Shown here: positions 24,101-35,939 of the stretch, piece by piece | Layout of the letters: each line of letters opens with the position of its first letter | How positions within the stretch are numbered: position 1 is the first letter of the stretch | Notes under the pieces: model-generated | Database searches by the model: none | Told to the model about the DNA's origin: nothing | Seen by the model: only the letters and a program-made list of their open reading frames with translations | Position numbers and translations under genes: made by a program | Assembly: GCA_018398815.1 (NCBI GenBank) | Contig: CM031626.1 | Location: forward strand, 42,125,201 to 42,189,200 | Direction of reading: 5' to 3' | Source: Conus ventricosus | Taxonomy: Eukaryota; Mollusca; Gastropoda; Neogastropoda; Conidae | Length of the DNA: 64,000 bases

Positions 24101-27100
24101 GCGACATAAAGTGTCAGTAAATAGCCAAAACTTCGGGCTCCAGTGTCAAAAACCCGTCTTTTACATCTGGTGCAGGCTAAACCACCAGTGAAAGAAAACA
24201 GTCTTACCCCGGCATCCATTGTCAGTAACATCGACCTGGAAACCGGTCAGTATAAAAGTTTTTAAACCTTTTGAAACCGTGCCCAGTAAAACAGTTTTTA
24301 AAACGACGGCAACCAGTTTTAAGTATACATTCAAACGTCCTCCGGGGTTGAATCCGGGTGAAGAATACAGTCGTAGGGTCGGGTTTTAGTGCGGGCATCC
24401 AGTGAAGTATACAGTCTGAACGTCTCCCTCCATGCCCAGTATACAGCCCTGTCGCGGGAACCATGCCGTAAAACGGGCCTGTACTTCGGTGCAGTGCGAC
24501 ATCCAGTGTCATAAACAGTCTGTACTTCGGGCCCTCCAGTGTCAGTAAACCCCCTGTACTCTGGTGGGATTTCTGACATCCAGTGTCAGAATACATCTGT
24601 ACTTCGGGGCACCAGTTTCGAATAAAGTCTGAACTCGGGTGCAGTGCTGACATCCAGTGTCATTTAATACAGGGTACGTCGAAAACCCAGTGTAAGTATC
24701 AGCCCGTACTCGGGGTATGCGACATCCATTGTCAAAAACCCGTCTTACCCCGGCATCCAGTGTCATTAAACAGTCTGTACGCCCGGGCATCCATGTCAGA
24801 AAAACAGCTGTACGTTTTGGTGCAGTGCTGAAATCCATTTTCAAATAAAAATTCTGAAACTTTCCCTGGCATCCATGCCCCAGAAAACAGCGAAACTTCG
24901 GAAACCATTAAGAAAACCATTCTGTACGTCGGAAACCCTTGTAAATAACAGCCCGAAACTCGGCATCCGTGCAGAAAAACAGTCTGTACCTGGCCCCCCA
25001 TTTCAAAATACTCTTTACGTCGACATCCAGTTCAGTAAACAGTCTGAACTTCTGACTCCATTTGTCAGAAAACATCGTACGTCGGCATCCAGTGTAAGAA
25101 TCATCTGTACGCCCCGGTCCCGTGTTTAAAATCCAGTTTCAGTATACAGCGTACGTGGGGCCCATCCAGGGGCAGTAAACAGTTTTAACTTCTTACATCC
25201 ATGCCCAGAAAACAGTCTGTACCCCTGGTGCAGGCGACATCCATGTCATATACAGTAAAAAAACGTCGGCACCCTTTTTCAGTAAACAGCCCTGAAACTT
25301 CTGGTGTATTGCGGGCACCCAAAGTGTAAGTATACAGTCAAAACTCGGAAATCCAGTTTTAAGTATCCCGTCTGAACCGGCACCATGTCAGAAAAAAACC
25401 TGAAAGCTGAAACCAGTGTAAGTAAAACATCTCCCACGTCGGGTGCAGTGCGGGAAATCCAGGTCAGTAAACATTTTTTAAACTCGGGTGTGGGTCCCTG
25501 GCATCCATTTTCAGTAAACGTCTGTACCGGGCCTCCAGTGTCTTTAAACAGTCGAAAAAAGGGTTTCATCCATTGTCATATACAGCTGAAAACGCCCGGG
25601 GTGAAAGTGCGGGCACCCCCAGTTTTAAGTAAACAGCTGAAAACGTCGGGAAATCCAGTTCATATACAGTCTGAAACTCGGGCATCCAGTAAAGTATACA
25701 GTCAGTCCCGTCGGGTGAAAGTGCTGAAAACCATGTCAGTATACAGTCTGAATCCTCGGAAACCATGTAAGAATCAGTCGTACCGGCACCAGTGTAAGTA
25801 TACATTTTTAACTCGGTGCATGCGGGCATCCATTGTCAGAAATCCAGCCCTGAAAACCCCGGGCATCCAGTTTAATTATACAGCCCCTTACGTCGGGCAC
25901 CCAGGCCCAGTATACAGCCCTGTACGTCGGGCATCCATTAAGTATACAGCTGAAACTCTGGTGCAGTGCTGGCATCCAGGGGCGTATACAGTCTGTACTC
26001 TGGCACCAGTGTCAGAATACAGCTGTAATCTGTGCAGTGCGACATCCATTTGTAAAGAACAGTCAGTACTCGGGCACCCAGGTCAGTATACAGTCGTACT
26101 TCTGGAATCCATGTCAGTATACGGGTCTGTACGTTTTGGCATCCAGTGTCATTTTTACATTCTGTACGTCGGGGGGCAGGGGTTTGACATCCAGAGACAT
26201 TAAAACAGTCTGAAACGAATTTGGCATCCATGTAAAAAAATCCAGTCGAAACGCGGGCCCCCTTTAAAACCCCCATTCTGAACTCGGGCATCCAGGCCCC
26301 AATATACAGTCTGAAACGCCCTTTGGGCGTGCTGAAAATTCCAGGGGAAAAGTTACAGCCCGTACTCTGCATCCATTGTCATTATAAGTCTGTCCCGTCT
26401 GGCATCCAGGTAAGTATACATTTCCCCATTTTAAACTTTTTCTCGTCCCCCAGTTTTGAAAATCCGTTAAATATACAGTCGTACGTCTGGTGAGGGGTAT
26501 GAAAAACCATTGAAAGTAAAACAGTCTTAACCTGGTGAGTGTTTCATCCAGTGTAAGTATCTCTGAACCCCTGGCACCCCATGTCATTTAATTACTCGGG
26601 AACCGACAGTCAGAGCGGGCATCCATTTCATTATACAGTCCTTACGTCGGGCCCCCGGGTTCCTTATACAGCTTTACGCTGGCATCCAGGTCAGTAACAG
26701 TCCGGGGGGCCTGGGGAACCAAGGGTCAGTAAACAGTCTGTACGTCTGGCTTCCAGTGTCAGTATACATCCCCGGGTACTTTCTTGGGCATCCAGTGTCC
26801 ATTATACGGGTCGAAACGTCTGGTGCAGTCTGAAAATCCAGGTCATAAACAGTCCTGAAACGTCTGACATCCATTAAAAGTATACAGCCAGTACTTCGGG
26901 GGTTTTTGCGACATCCAGTGAAAGTATACACCCTGTACTCTGGCACCCCATTGTCAGTATACAGACTGTACGTCTGGGCGGGCTGACATCCAGTGTCGGG
27001 AATACATTCGTACGTCTGGCCCCCCTTTGCCCCGAAATCCCTCGGGGTACTCGGGCACCCCATTTCAGAAAACAGCCCTGAACGCCCGGGGCATTTGTTT

Positions 27101-28230
27101 AAAACCATTCCCAAAACAGCTTTTCCGTTTTGGAAATCCAGGAGGTATACAGTCGAAACTTCTCATCCAGTTTCAGTATACAGTCGAAACGTCTGGCATC
27201 CAGTGTAAGTATACACCCTGTACGTCGGGTTTGCAGTCTGACATCCAGGGGTCAGTAAAACATTCGTACTTCTGGCATCCAGTGTAAGTATACATTCTGT
27301 ACGTCGGTGCTTTGCGGGCACCCGTGCAGTATACATTCTGTACTTCTCATCCAGGTAAGTATAAAGTCGTACGTCGGGCACCCCAGGTCATTATACAGTC
27401 TGTTACGTCGGCACCCCCATTTCAGAAACCCTTCTGTAACGTCCTCCTTTGTCCAGTATAAAATCTGAACGTCTGGCCCAGTGTCAGTATACAGCCCTGT
27501 ACGCGGGCATCCAGGGGTCAGTTCCAGCCTGAAGGCCCGGAAATCCAGGGGAAAAGAAATACATCTGTACGTCCCCCCAAATCCAGTGTCATTATAAACG
27601 CCCTTAAACCAGAAAAAGGTATACATTCTGTACGTCGGGCACCCAAAGGTCATAAACAGTCTGACGTCGTTGCATGCTGACATCAATGTCAGTATACATC
27701 GTCTCTGGCATCCAGTGTCAGAAACATCTGTACTTCGGGAAACCAGTGTCAGTATACAGTTTTTAACTTCGGCATCCCAGTGCCCAGTATACAGTCTGAA
27801 ACCCCGGTGCAGTGCTGCCCTCCAGTGTCAGTAAAACAGTCGGGAAACGTCGCATCCAGTGTAAGAATCCCAGTCTGTACGTCTGGCACCCAAATGTCAG
27901 AATAAAACGTACGTCGGGGCACCCAAAGGGCTATACATTCTGAAACCTCGGGCATCCGGGGTTCAGAAATACATCGGTACTCTGGTGAGTGCTGACAACC
28001 ATTGCAGTATACATCGTACGTCGTCTTCCATGCATTATCCCGCCCCTGTACCTGGCATCCATGCATTTTTCGTCTGTACTCGGGAAATCCAGTGTCAAAA
28101 CAGCCCGAAAGCCGGGCATCCAGTGTCAGTATCCCACCCGCCCGCTGGGGGCAGTGCTGAAAATCCAGGGGCCTTAAACAGTCGTACGTCGGGCATCCAG
28201 TGTAAGTATACAGTCTGAAACGCCCGGGGG
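21130..28230. repeat. About 7-kb array of a 33-bp unit, badly distorted sequence
   Basis: The consensus unit reads GGCATCCAGTGTCAGTATAC then AGTCTGTACGTCT (33 bp), sometimes extended by GGTGCAGTGCTGA. Individual units are riddled with short homopolymer substitutions such as CCC, AAA, GGG and TTT in place of ordinary triplets. This looks like consensus error, not decay. Apparent reading frames on both strands are meaningless. Confidence 0.85.
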
Positions 28231-28745
28231 ATGCCCTGACAACTTTTCACTTTCCCTTTTACAAAAAGCCCCCCAACACAAAAAGACCTGTCCTCTGCCC
28301 CCCAACATTAATTAAACAACAATCAAAAAATTCTTCGATTTTCCCATAAAAAAAGCCCCAAACACTGTTTCTAAACATAAACTCAAATTAATACAATCAG
28401 AAACACAGTAGGAATACTTCAATTTTAAATGGCCCCAGCCCCACCCCAGAATTCCCAGAACAAGTGGGTGACTTTAAGGAAACCAAAAAACCAGGATGTT
28501 TGTAAACAGGGGTACATATCTAATCAGGGAGGGGGGTTTAAACCAAAATCAACCACGCCCAAACCATTCCAAACCCAAGTTCATTCCTTTTCTAACCATT
28601 CTACTTGGCCCCGTCACCTTCTCAAACAAAAAGTTTTTTTCCCATCCTTTAAAAGAAACAATCTCAAGGACACATTGCAACAGCTTTTTTTTAAAACCAT
28701 TCCCCAGGTTTAAAACGGCCATTTTTCCGGTAATCACCCGGTAAA
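28231..28745. other. Non-repeat sequence with the same homopolymer distortion
   Basis: Base composition and runs (CCCC, AAAA, TTTT) resemble the array on its left. The change to normal-looking sequence is abrupt near 28745. I would not interpret any frame here. Confidence 0.6.
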
Positions 28746-29470
28746 ATCATCTTTTCATTTTAGACTGTCAGCTTCGGAGGCATTTCTTTCTGTGTGTGGA
28801 ACTTGTGTCTGAATGAACCGAAAAAGTCACAAAGACCACTGCTGGGTTTAACATCTTCATCTAAAAGAGAAGAAAAACTTCTCAAAGAGACAAGCGCTTC
28901 CGAGCAACCTGCGCTGTGATTCGTATGTCCATGTAGATTTGACTTTTGTACATGTGTAGTCCAAGCGTATCATCGTGTCAACAAATGTTTTCAAAACCGT
29001 CAGCTGCTTGTGGTTTTGTTGAAACAAACGAAGCTGAGCTCTGGACAGCAAAGCACTTCAACACTGTGTTTGGCACTGATTCCTGGCACAACTGATGGCC
29101 GGAGCCTCTATGAAATGTTATAATGATCAACCCCATGTATAGAAAGAATGATGATATATTGTGTGTGCAAACCTTCTTTGACTGAAAAAAAAATTGGAAA
29201 AAAAAAAGTTAAATGTAATAACCTACATCACTGTTCAAAATCTGAACACGTTGGGCTGACCAGTTTTTGCACAGCACATCAGCTAAAAGTTAAGTTTCCA
29301 CTTCAAGCTTTATCTCCCTTTATAGAAAGCTGTCGGAAGCAACACAGTAAAAAGAAAAAGGTTTCCTGTGGCCTCAGCTGACTTTGTTAAACCAATCAAA
29401 ATCTCATGAAGACTCGCTAAAAATCCTCAAATGAGTGTTCTAGAGACTCGGTAAGTAAACCAGCTAAAAG
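28746..29470. other. Intronic sequence, no supported feature
   Basis: No exon or known repeat recognised; a few A-rich runs. Confidence 0.4.
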
Positions 29471-29515
29471 GACCATTGCCTGCCTCCTTCACCCACCACC
29501 CACTTTCTACCACCA

Positions 29516-29516
<1 letters not shown>

Positions 29517-29549
<33 letters not shown>
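29517..29549. repeat. Poly-C tract, about 33 bp
   Basis: The run lies 20 bp beyond the donor of the 29.6 kb HSF2BP exon, where it is G-rich on the transcribed strand, next to (CA)n at 29551-29565. Confidence 0.9.
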
Positions 29550-29551
<2 letters not shown>

Positions 29552-29570
29552 TACACACACACACAGGCAC

Positions 29571-29704
29571 TAACTATGATGGTGCCACAGAGGGCCAAAT
29601 GACAGCCGTACTCGTCGGTGTCTGGGCAGGGCCAGTCGTTGTGGTAGGCCTCCACGTAGCTGTTGATGGTGCTGCAGTCAGGGAGAGGAACTCTTCCACT
29701 GGCT
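29571..29704 (-). CDS. HSF2BP: HSF2BP internal exon, start of armadillo domain
   Basis: This 134-bp exon has acceptor GTCGCAG just upstream (29705 on). The reading contains DCSTINSYVEAYHNDWPCPD and then EYGCHLALCGTIIV, with strongly G/C-ending codons. It aligns with the vertebrate stretch TMESFVKSL...SQFVFALAGIVTNVAA. Two donors are possible. ATA/GTTAGT is the better consensus, but GTTA/GTGCCT (29565-29570) is the one that keeps frame with the 19.1 kb exon, so I chose it; it adds one residue relative to the human protein. The start needs two bases from the previous exon, but the 33.6 kb exon ends in phase 0 as read here, so this junction is one base out. Downstream in the intron lie (GT)n and a run of about 33 G on the coding strand. 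Confidence 0.82.
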
Positions 29705-29731
29705 CTGCGACACAGACCACCGTCACACACA

Positions 29732-31560
29732 GTGAGTGTCATCCTTCTCTGAAACACCACCTACCTAACATACAGTGTCATCCTTCTCTGAAACACCACC
29801 TACCTATACATACAGTGTCATCCTTCTCTGAAAACACCACCTACCTATACATACAGTGTCATCCTTCTCTGAAACATCACCTACCTATACATACAGCGTC
29901 ATCCTTCTCTGAAACACCACCTACCTATACACACAGTGCCATCCTTCTCTGAAACACCACCTACCTATACATACAGTGTCATCCTTCTCTGAAACACCAC
30001 CTACCTATACATACAACCAGTGTCATCCTTCTCTGAAACACCACTACCTATACATACAGCGTCATCCTTCTCTGAAACACCACCTACCTATACATACAGC
30101 GTCATCCTTCTCTGAAACACCACCTACCTATACATACAGCGTCATCCTTCTCTGAAACACCACCTACCATTACATACAGCGTCATCCTTCTCTGAAACAC
30201 CACCTACCTATACATACAGTCAGTATCATCCTTCTCTGAAACACCACCTACCATTACATACAGTCAGTATCATCCTTCTCTGAAACACCACCTACCATTA
30301 CATACAGTCAGTATCATCCTTCTCTGAAACACCACCTACCATTACATACAGTCAGTATCATCCTTCTCTGAAACACCACCTACCATTACATACAGTCAGT
30401 GTCATCCTTCTCTGAAACACCACCTACCATTACATAGTCAGTGTCATCCTTCTCTGAAACACCACCTACCATTACATACAGTCAGTATCATCCTTCTCTG
30501 AAACACCACCTACCATTACATACAGTCAGTGTCATCCTTCTCTGAAACACCACCTACCATTACATACAGTCAGTGTCATCCTTCTCTGAAAACCACCTAC
30601 CATTACATACAGTCAGTGTCATCCTTCTCTGAAACACCACCTACCATTACATACAGTCAGTGTCATCCTTCTCTGAAACACCACCTACCATTACATACAG
30701 TCAGTGTTGTCCTTCTCTGAAACCCACCTACCATTACATACAGTCAGTGTCTTTCGTCTCTGAAACACGACCTACCATTACATACAGTCAGTGTCTTTCG
30801 TCTCTGAAACACGACCTACCATTACATACAGTCAGTGTTGTCCTTCTCTGAAACATGACCTGCGATTATATACAGTCAGTGTTGTCCTTCTCTGAAACAT
30901 GACCTGCGATTACATACAGTCAGTGTCTTTCGTCTCTGAAACACGACCTGCGATTACATACAGTCAGTGTCATCCTTCTCTGAAACATGACCTGCCATTA
31001 CATACAGTCAGTGTCTTTCGTCTCTGAAACACGACCTAATGTTACATATTGTCTGTGTCATCCTTTTCTGAAACACGACCCAGTATTGCATACAATCAGC
31101 ATCCTCCTCTACAACACGACCCAAAATCACATATATTCAGCAACATTCTTCTCTACAACACAACCCAAAATCACATATATTCAGCAACATTCTTCTCTAC
31201 AACACGACCCAATATCGCATATATTCAGCATCATCCTTCTCTACAACACGACCCAATATCGCATATATTCAGCATCATCCTTCTCTATAACACGACACAA
31301 TATTGCATATATTCAGCATCATTCTCCTCTATAACACGACACAATATCGCATATATTCAGCATCATCCTTCTCTATAACACGACACAATATTGCATATAT
31401 TCAGCATCATCCTTCTCTACACTATGACCCACAAGTACACAAAGTCAGCCTCATCCTTCTCTGCGACATGACCACAATCACACATCCTCGCTGTCATCCT
31501 CTTTTGCAACACGATGCAATACTGCAAGCAGTCAGCGTCATTCTTCTCTAAATTATGACT
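29732..31560. repeat. 1.8-kb minisatellite of about 40-46 bp units with a divergence gradient
   Basis: The core CATCCTTCTCTGAAACACCA followed by CCTACC and TACATACAGT is near-uniform from 29732 to ~30720, drifts to 31070, then changes to CTACAACACGACCCAA...ATATTCAGCA type units to 31560. The left edge lies about 28 bp upstream of the acceptor of the 29.6 kb exon. Confidence 0.92.
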
Positions 31561-31574
31561 CCCATTCCGCTCAT

Positions 31575-31790
31575 TCTGGCGCTGGCAATCCACAGGGAGC
31601 GGTTGCTGTCAAGTCGTCATGAGGCAACCCACCAGAGGAGACACGCATTGCTGCCGAGTCACCGTGGAGGGGTTGGTGGTGCCTGTTCTGGTCCAACGAG
31701 CACAAGACCCCACCACCTACTAAGCCCCCAGTGACGATGACATCTGTTTAGTCGTGGAGCCGGTGTGAGTGAGCTCCCCTGCCAGAGGGT
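31575..31790 (-). mobile_element. Fragment of the long tRNA-headed SINE family
   Basis: It matches the reverse complement of 63160-63400 (shared words such as AGTCGTCATGAGGCAACCCA and CTACTAAGCCCCCAG). Confidence 0.65.
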
Positions 31791-31989
31791 GTCACCAAGT
31801 CCCTCCACTACCAACCCTGACTCCCTGTTTATCTTTCGTTCATTATTTACCGTTTGGTTTCCTTTTTCTATTGTTCCTTCTCCTTGTTTACTTTTCCCCC
31901 ATCTTGTTTATCATTTAGTGTTCCTAGTTCATTGTTTACTTCTTCATCTTCTTCTTCTACTACTGTGTACGCTGGCTGATACTCCTGCG

Positions 31990-32490
31990 GACACTCCCTA
32001 TATGGACAGGCAAGTATTAATCCCATCTACCCTACAAAGGGAGTGGAGTTTTGTGTGCATGACCGTTTTTTATCCTGCCATTAAGGCAGCCATACTCCAT
32101 CTTCGGGGAACTTTTTTTTTAAAATCTATTTACTGTTCATTTCTCTGTTCACTTCTCTATGTTTAATTCTTGTTTATTACTTAATGTTTACTGTATTGTT
32201 TTTGCTCATTGTTTATTGTTTACTTTTCATTGTATATTACTTACACTTTATCTATTATAAACTGTTTAGTTGTTTTCTTTTATCACTGTTTTCTTTCTGT
32301 TTATTGTTTGTGTTTATCTCTATGGAAATGGTTTACTTCTCTTTGCTTGTTATTCACTGTATCATCTGTTTTCCTCTTTGCTCACTTATGTATTTCTTGT
32401 GAGTTGATTTTAACGTGGTGACAGCCCTGATATGGCCCTTTGCGGTCGGCTGGGCTATAAGCAACATTACGTTACGTTACTTACGTATTT
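31990..32490. mobile_element. SINE/LINE 3'-end remnants
   Basis: 31990-32110 matches in reverse the end of the 44.2-44.55 kb SINE (GGCTGCCTTAATGGC). 32400-32470 carries the GACAGCCCTGATATGGCCCT...GCTGGGCTATAAGCAAC tail shared with the LINE end at 49290-49360 and with 39475-39550 in reverse. The stretch between is T-rich. Confidence 0.55.
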
Positions 32491-32544
32491 ATTGTTTAAT
32501 TAGTGTTTATTATTCACTGTTTACTTTTCTATTACCTGCTTGCT

Positions 32545-33190
32545 TTTCTATTACCTGTTTACTTCTCTCTGTTTATAAATTTTAAATTAGTCTGTCATAC
32601 TGTATACTTCTCTCTGTTTATAAATTCTGAATTAGTCTGTCATACTGTTTACTTCTCTCTGTTTATAAATTCTGAATTAGTCTGTCATACTGTTTACTTC
32701 TCTCTGTTTATAAATTCTGAATTAGTCTGTCATACTGTTTACTTCTCTCTGTTTATAAATTCTGAATTAGTCTGTTATACTGTTTACTTCTCTCTGTTTA
32801 TAAATTCTGAATTAGTCTGTCATATTTTTACTTCTCTCTGTTTATAAATTCTGAATTAGTCTGTCATATTTTTACTTCTCTCTGTTTATAAATTCTGAAT
32901 TAGTCTGTCATACTGTTTACTTCTCTCTGTTTATAAATTCTGAATTAGTCTGTTATACTGTTTACTTCTCTCTGTTTATAAATTCTGAATTAGTCTGTTA
33001 TACTGTTTACTTCTCTCTGTTTATAAATTCTGAATTAGTCTGTTATACTGTTTACTTCTCTCTGTTTATAAATTCTGAATTAGTCTGTCATACTGTTTAC
33101 TTCTCTCTGTTTATAAATTCTGAATTAGTCTGTCATACTGTATACTTCTCTCTGTTTACAAATTCTGAATTAGTCTGTTATACTGTTTAC
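32545..33190. repeat. 45-bp minisatellite, about 14 units
   Basis: The unit is TTCTCTCTGTTTATAAATTC then TGAATTAGTCTGTCATACTG. Because 45 is divisible by three it leaves one frame open, without coding meaning. Confidence 0.95.
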
Positions 33191-33586
33191 TTCTCTTTGT
33201 TAGCTTTTTTACTTCTTGTTCATTACCTATGGAATACTTCTCTGTTTCAGTCTTCACTATTCACTTCAACAGTCAAATTCTGCTTGCTTGTTGTGTGTTG
33301 CTCTTCATTCACTCTCGTTGTTTACAAATCACTTCTATTTCATTGCTGTGTGCTCTGTACCGCTTACTCCTCGTTCGCTGTTTACGCAGTTCAACTGTCC
33401 TGTAATTATGAAGATCGGATCAACGATAATAAGCAGCGTTCTGTAACAACGAAGATGATAACAACGATCATAAGCAGTGTTCTATGATAATGAAGATGAT
33501 AACAACCATGTTGACACACACATTTTCCCTTCCTTCTCCTCCCCCTTCCCACACACTAGCCAACAGGCTGGCAGACAGAGACGTAC

Positions 33587-33736
33587 CCCTCCCAAAAGGG
33601 CAGCGATGGAGTCTTGGTTGCGTGATACCCTCCAAAGCAGTGTGGCAGTGGCCGCACCTAGACTCGAACCAAACTCCGACTGCTGGTTCAGCTGGTCCCA
33701 CAGCTGGGCCACTTCTTTCTGCAGCTCGCTCACCTC
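33587..33736 (-). CDS. HSF2BP: HSF2BP internal exon, end of coiled coil and conserved LLW motif
   Basis: This 150-bp exon has acceptor TTCTGGCAG (33737-33745) and consensus donor GTACGT (33581-33586). It begins EVSELQKEVAQLWDQLNQQS, a clear heptad coiled coil, and continues GSSLGAATATLLWRVSRNQD and then AALLGG. The vertebrate protein has GAAACTLLWGVSS...VVKAILGG at the same place, which is the segment that first identified the gene. The exon ends GGA GGG before GTACGT. One G fewer in that G4 run would leave the two-base overhang that the 29.6 kb exon needs and give LLGG exactly as in vertebrates. The coiled coil is known in the family to hold the partner BRME1 and to oligomerise. Confidence 0.9.
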
Positions 33737-33989
33737 CTGCCAGAAGAGGGCATCACCATCACCATCATCCTCACCATCACCATCACCATCATCCTCGCCT
33801 TCAACGGTGTTTACTTTGCTACTGTTACCATTCAGGCCCGGAGAGAGAGATATCACTGGGGTTCTTACTGACACCGACATCATACTGAGAGGTTAGTTTC
33901 TGGTATCAAAATTTAGTTATCATTATCTTCGTTGGATCCAGGAAAGAGAAATGAAGGCCAAGCAGAGAGCTGAGGAGGACAGAGTTTGT

Positions 33990-35935
33990 TGATAAATCTT
34001 CTCCTGTGGACAGCACAGGCCATGAACCTGGCCATCTCCTGTGGACAGCACAGGCCATGAACCTGGCCATCTCCTGTGGACAGTACAGGCCATGAACCTG
34101 GCCATCTCCTGTGGACAGTACAGGCCATGAACCTGGCCATCTCCTGTGGACAGTACAGGCCATGAACCTGGCCATCTCCTGTGGACAGCACAGGCCATGA
34201 ACCTGGCCATCTCTTGTGGACAGCACAGGCCATGAACCTGGCCATCTCCTCCTGTGGACAGCACAGGCCATGAACCTGGCCATCTTCTCCTGTGGACAGC
34301 ACAGGCCATGAACCTGGCCATCTCCTGTGGACAGCACAGGCCATGAACCTGGCCATCTCCTGTGGACAGCACAGGCCATGAACCTGGCCATCTCCTGTGG
34401 ACAGCACAGGCCATGAACCTGGCCATCTCCTGTGGACAGCACAGGCCATGAACCTGGCCATCTCTTGTGGACAGCACAGGCCATGAACCTGGCCATCTCC
34501 TGTGGACAGTACAGGCCATGAACCTGGCCATCTCCTGTGGACAGCACAGGCCATGAACCTGGCCATCTCCTCCTGTGGGCAGCACAGGCCATGAACCTGG
34601 CCATCTCCTGTGGACAGCACAGGCCATGAACCTGGCCATCTTCTCCTGTGGACAGCACAGGCCATGAACCTGGCCATCTCCTCCTGTGGACAGCACAGGC
34701 CATGAACCTGGCCATCTTCTCCTGTGGACAGCACAGGCCATGAACCTGGCCATCTCCTGTGGACAGCACAGGCCATGAACCTGGCCATCTCCTGTGGACA
34801 GCACAGGCCATGAACCTGGCCATCTCCTGTGGACAGCACAGGCCATGAACCTGGCCATCTCCTCCTGTGGACAGCACAGGCCATGAACCTGGCCATCTCC
34901 TGTGGACAGCACAGGCCATGAACCTGGCCATCTCTTGTGGACAGCACAGGCCATGAACCTGGCCATCTTCTGTGGACAGCACAGGCCATGAACCTGGCCA
35001 TCTCTTGTGGACAGCACAGGCCATGAACCTGGCCATCTTCTGTGGACAGCACAGGCCATGAACCTGGCCATCTTCTCCTGTGGACAGCACAGGCCATGAA
35101 CCTGGCCATCTCTTGTGGACAGCACAGGCCATGAACCTGGCCATCTTCTGTGGACAGCACAGGCCATGAACCTGGCCATCTCTTGTGGACAGCACAGGCC
35201 ATGAACCTGGCCATCTTCTCCTGTGGACAGCACAGGCCATGAACCTGGCCATCTCCTGTGGACAGCACAGGCCATGAACCTGGCCATCTTCTGTGGGGCA
35301 GCACAGGCCATGAACCTGGCCATCTCCTCCTGTGGACAGCACAGGCCATGAACCTGGCCATCTTCTCCTGTGGAAAGCACAGGCCATGAACCTGGCCATC
35401 TCCTCCTGTGGACAGCACAGGCCATGAACCTGGCCATCTCCTCCTGTGGACAGCACAGGCCATGAACCTGGCCATCTCCTGTGGACAGCACAGGCCATGA
35501 ACCTGGCCATCTCCTGTGGACAGCACAGGCCATGAACCTGGCCATCTCCTGTGGACAGTACAGGCCATGAACCTGGCCATCTTCTCCTGTGGACAGCACA
35601 GGCCATGAACCTGGCCATCTCCTGTGGGCAGCACAGGCCATGAACCTGGCCATCTCCTGTGGGCAGCACAGGCCATGAAGCTGGCCATCTCCTGTGGACA
35701 GCACAGGCCATGAACCTGGCCATCTCCTGTGGGCAGCACAGGCCATGAACCTGGCCATCTCCTGTGGACAGCACAGGCCATGAACCTGGCCATCTCCTGT
35801 GGGCAGCACAGGCCATGAAGCTGGCCATCTCCTGTGGACAGCACAGGCCATGAACCTGGCCATCTCCTGTGGACAGCACAGGCCATGAACCTGGCCATCT
35901 CCTGTGGACAGCACAGGCCATGAACCTGGCCATCT
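33990..35935. repeat. 1.95-kb minisatellite of 35/38-bp units, all three minus-strand frames open
   Basis: The unit is ACAGGCCATGAACCTGGCCA then TCTCCTGTGGACAGC (35 bp). A 38-bp form has an extra TCC or TTC. Roughly 54 units. Units are very uniform. The unit has no stop in any minus-strand frame, so three overlapping open frames of about 660-690 codons appear. I treat them as artefacts. It lies in an HSF2BP intron, on the transcribed strand. Confidence 0.95.
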
Positions 35936-35939
35936 CCCA

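Noticed and set aside
21269..28218. Many open frames on both strands, up to 272 codons
   Set aside because: They come from a 33-bp repeat in error-laden consensus, and the peptides are only phases of that unit.
29732..31560. Regular direct repeats with spacers, superficially CRISPR-like
   Set aside because: The genome is eukaryotic, the spacers are repeats themselves, and there are no cas genes. It is a minisatellite.
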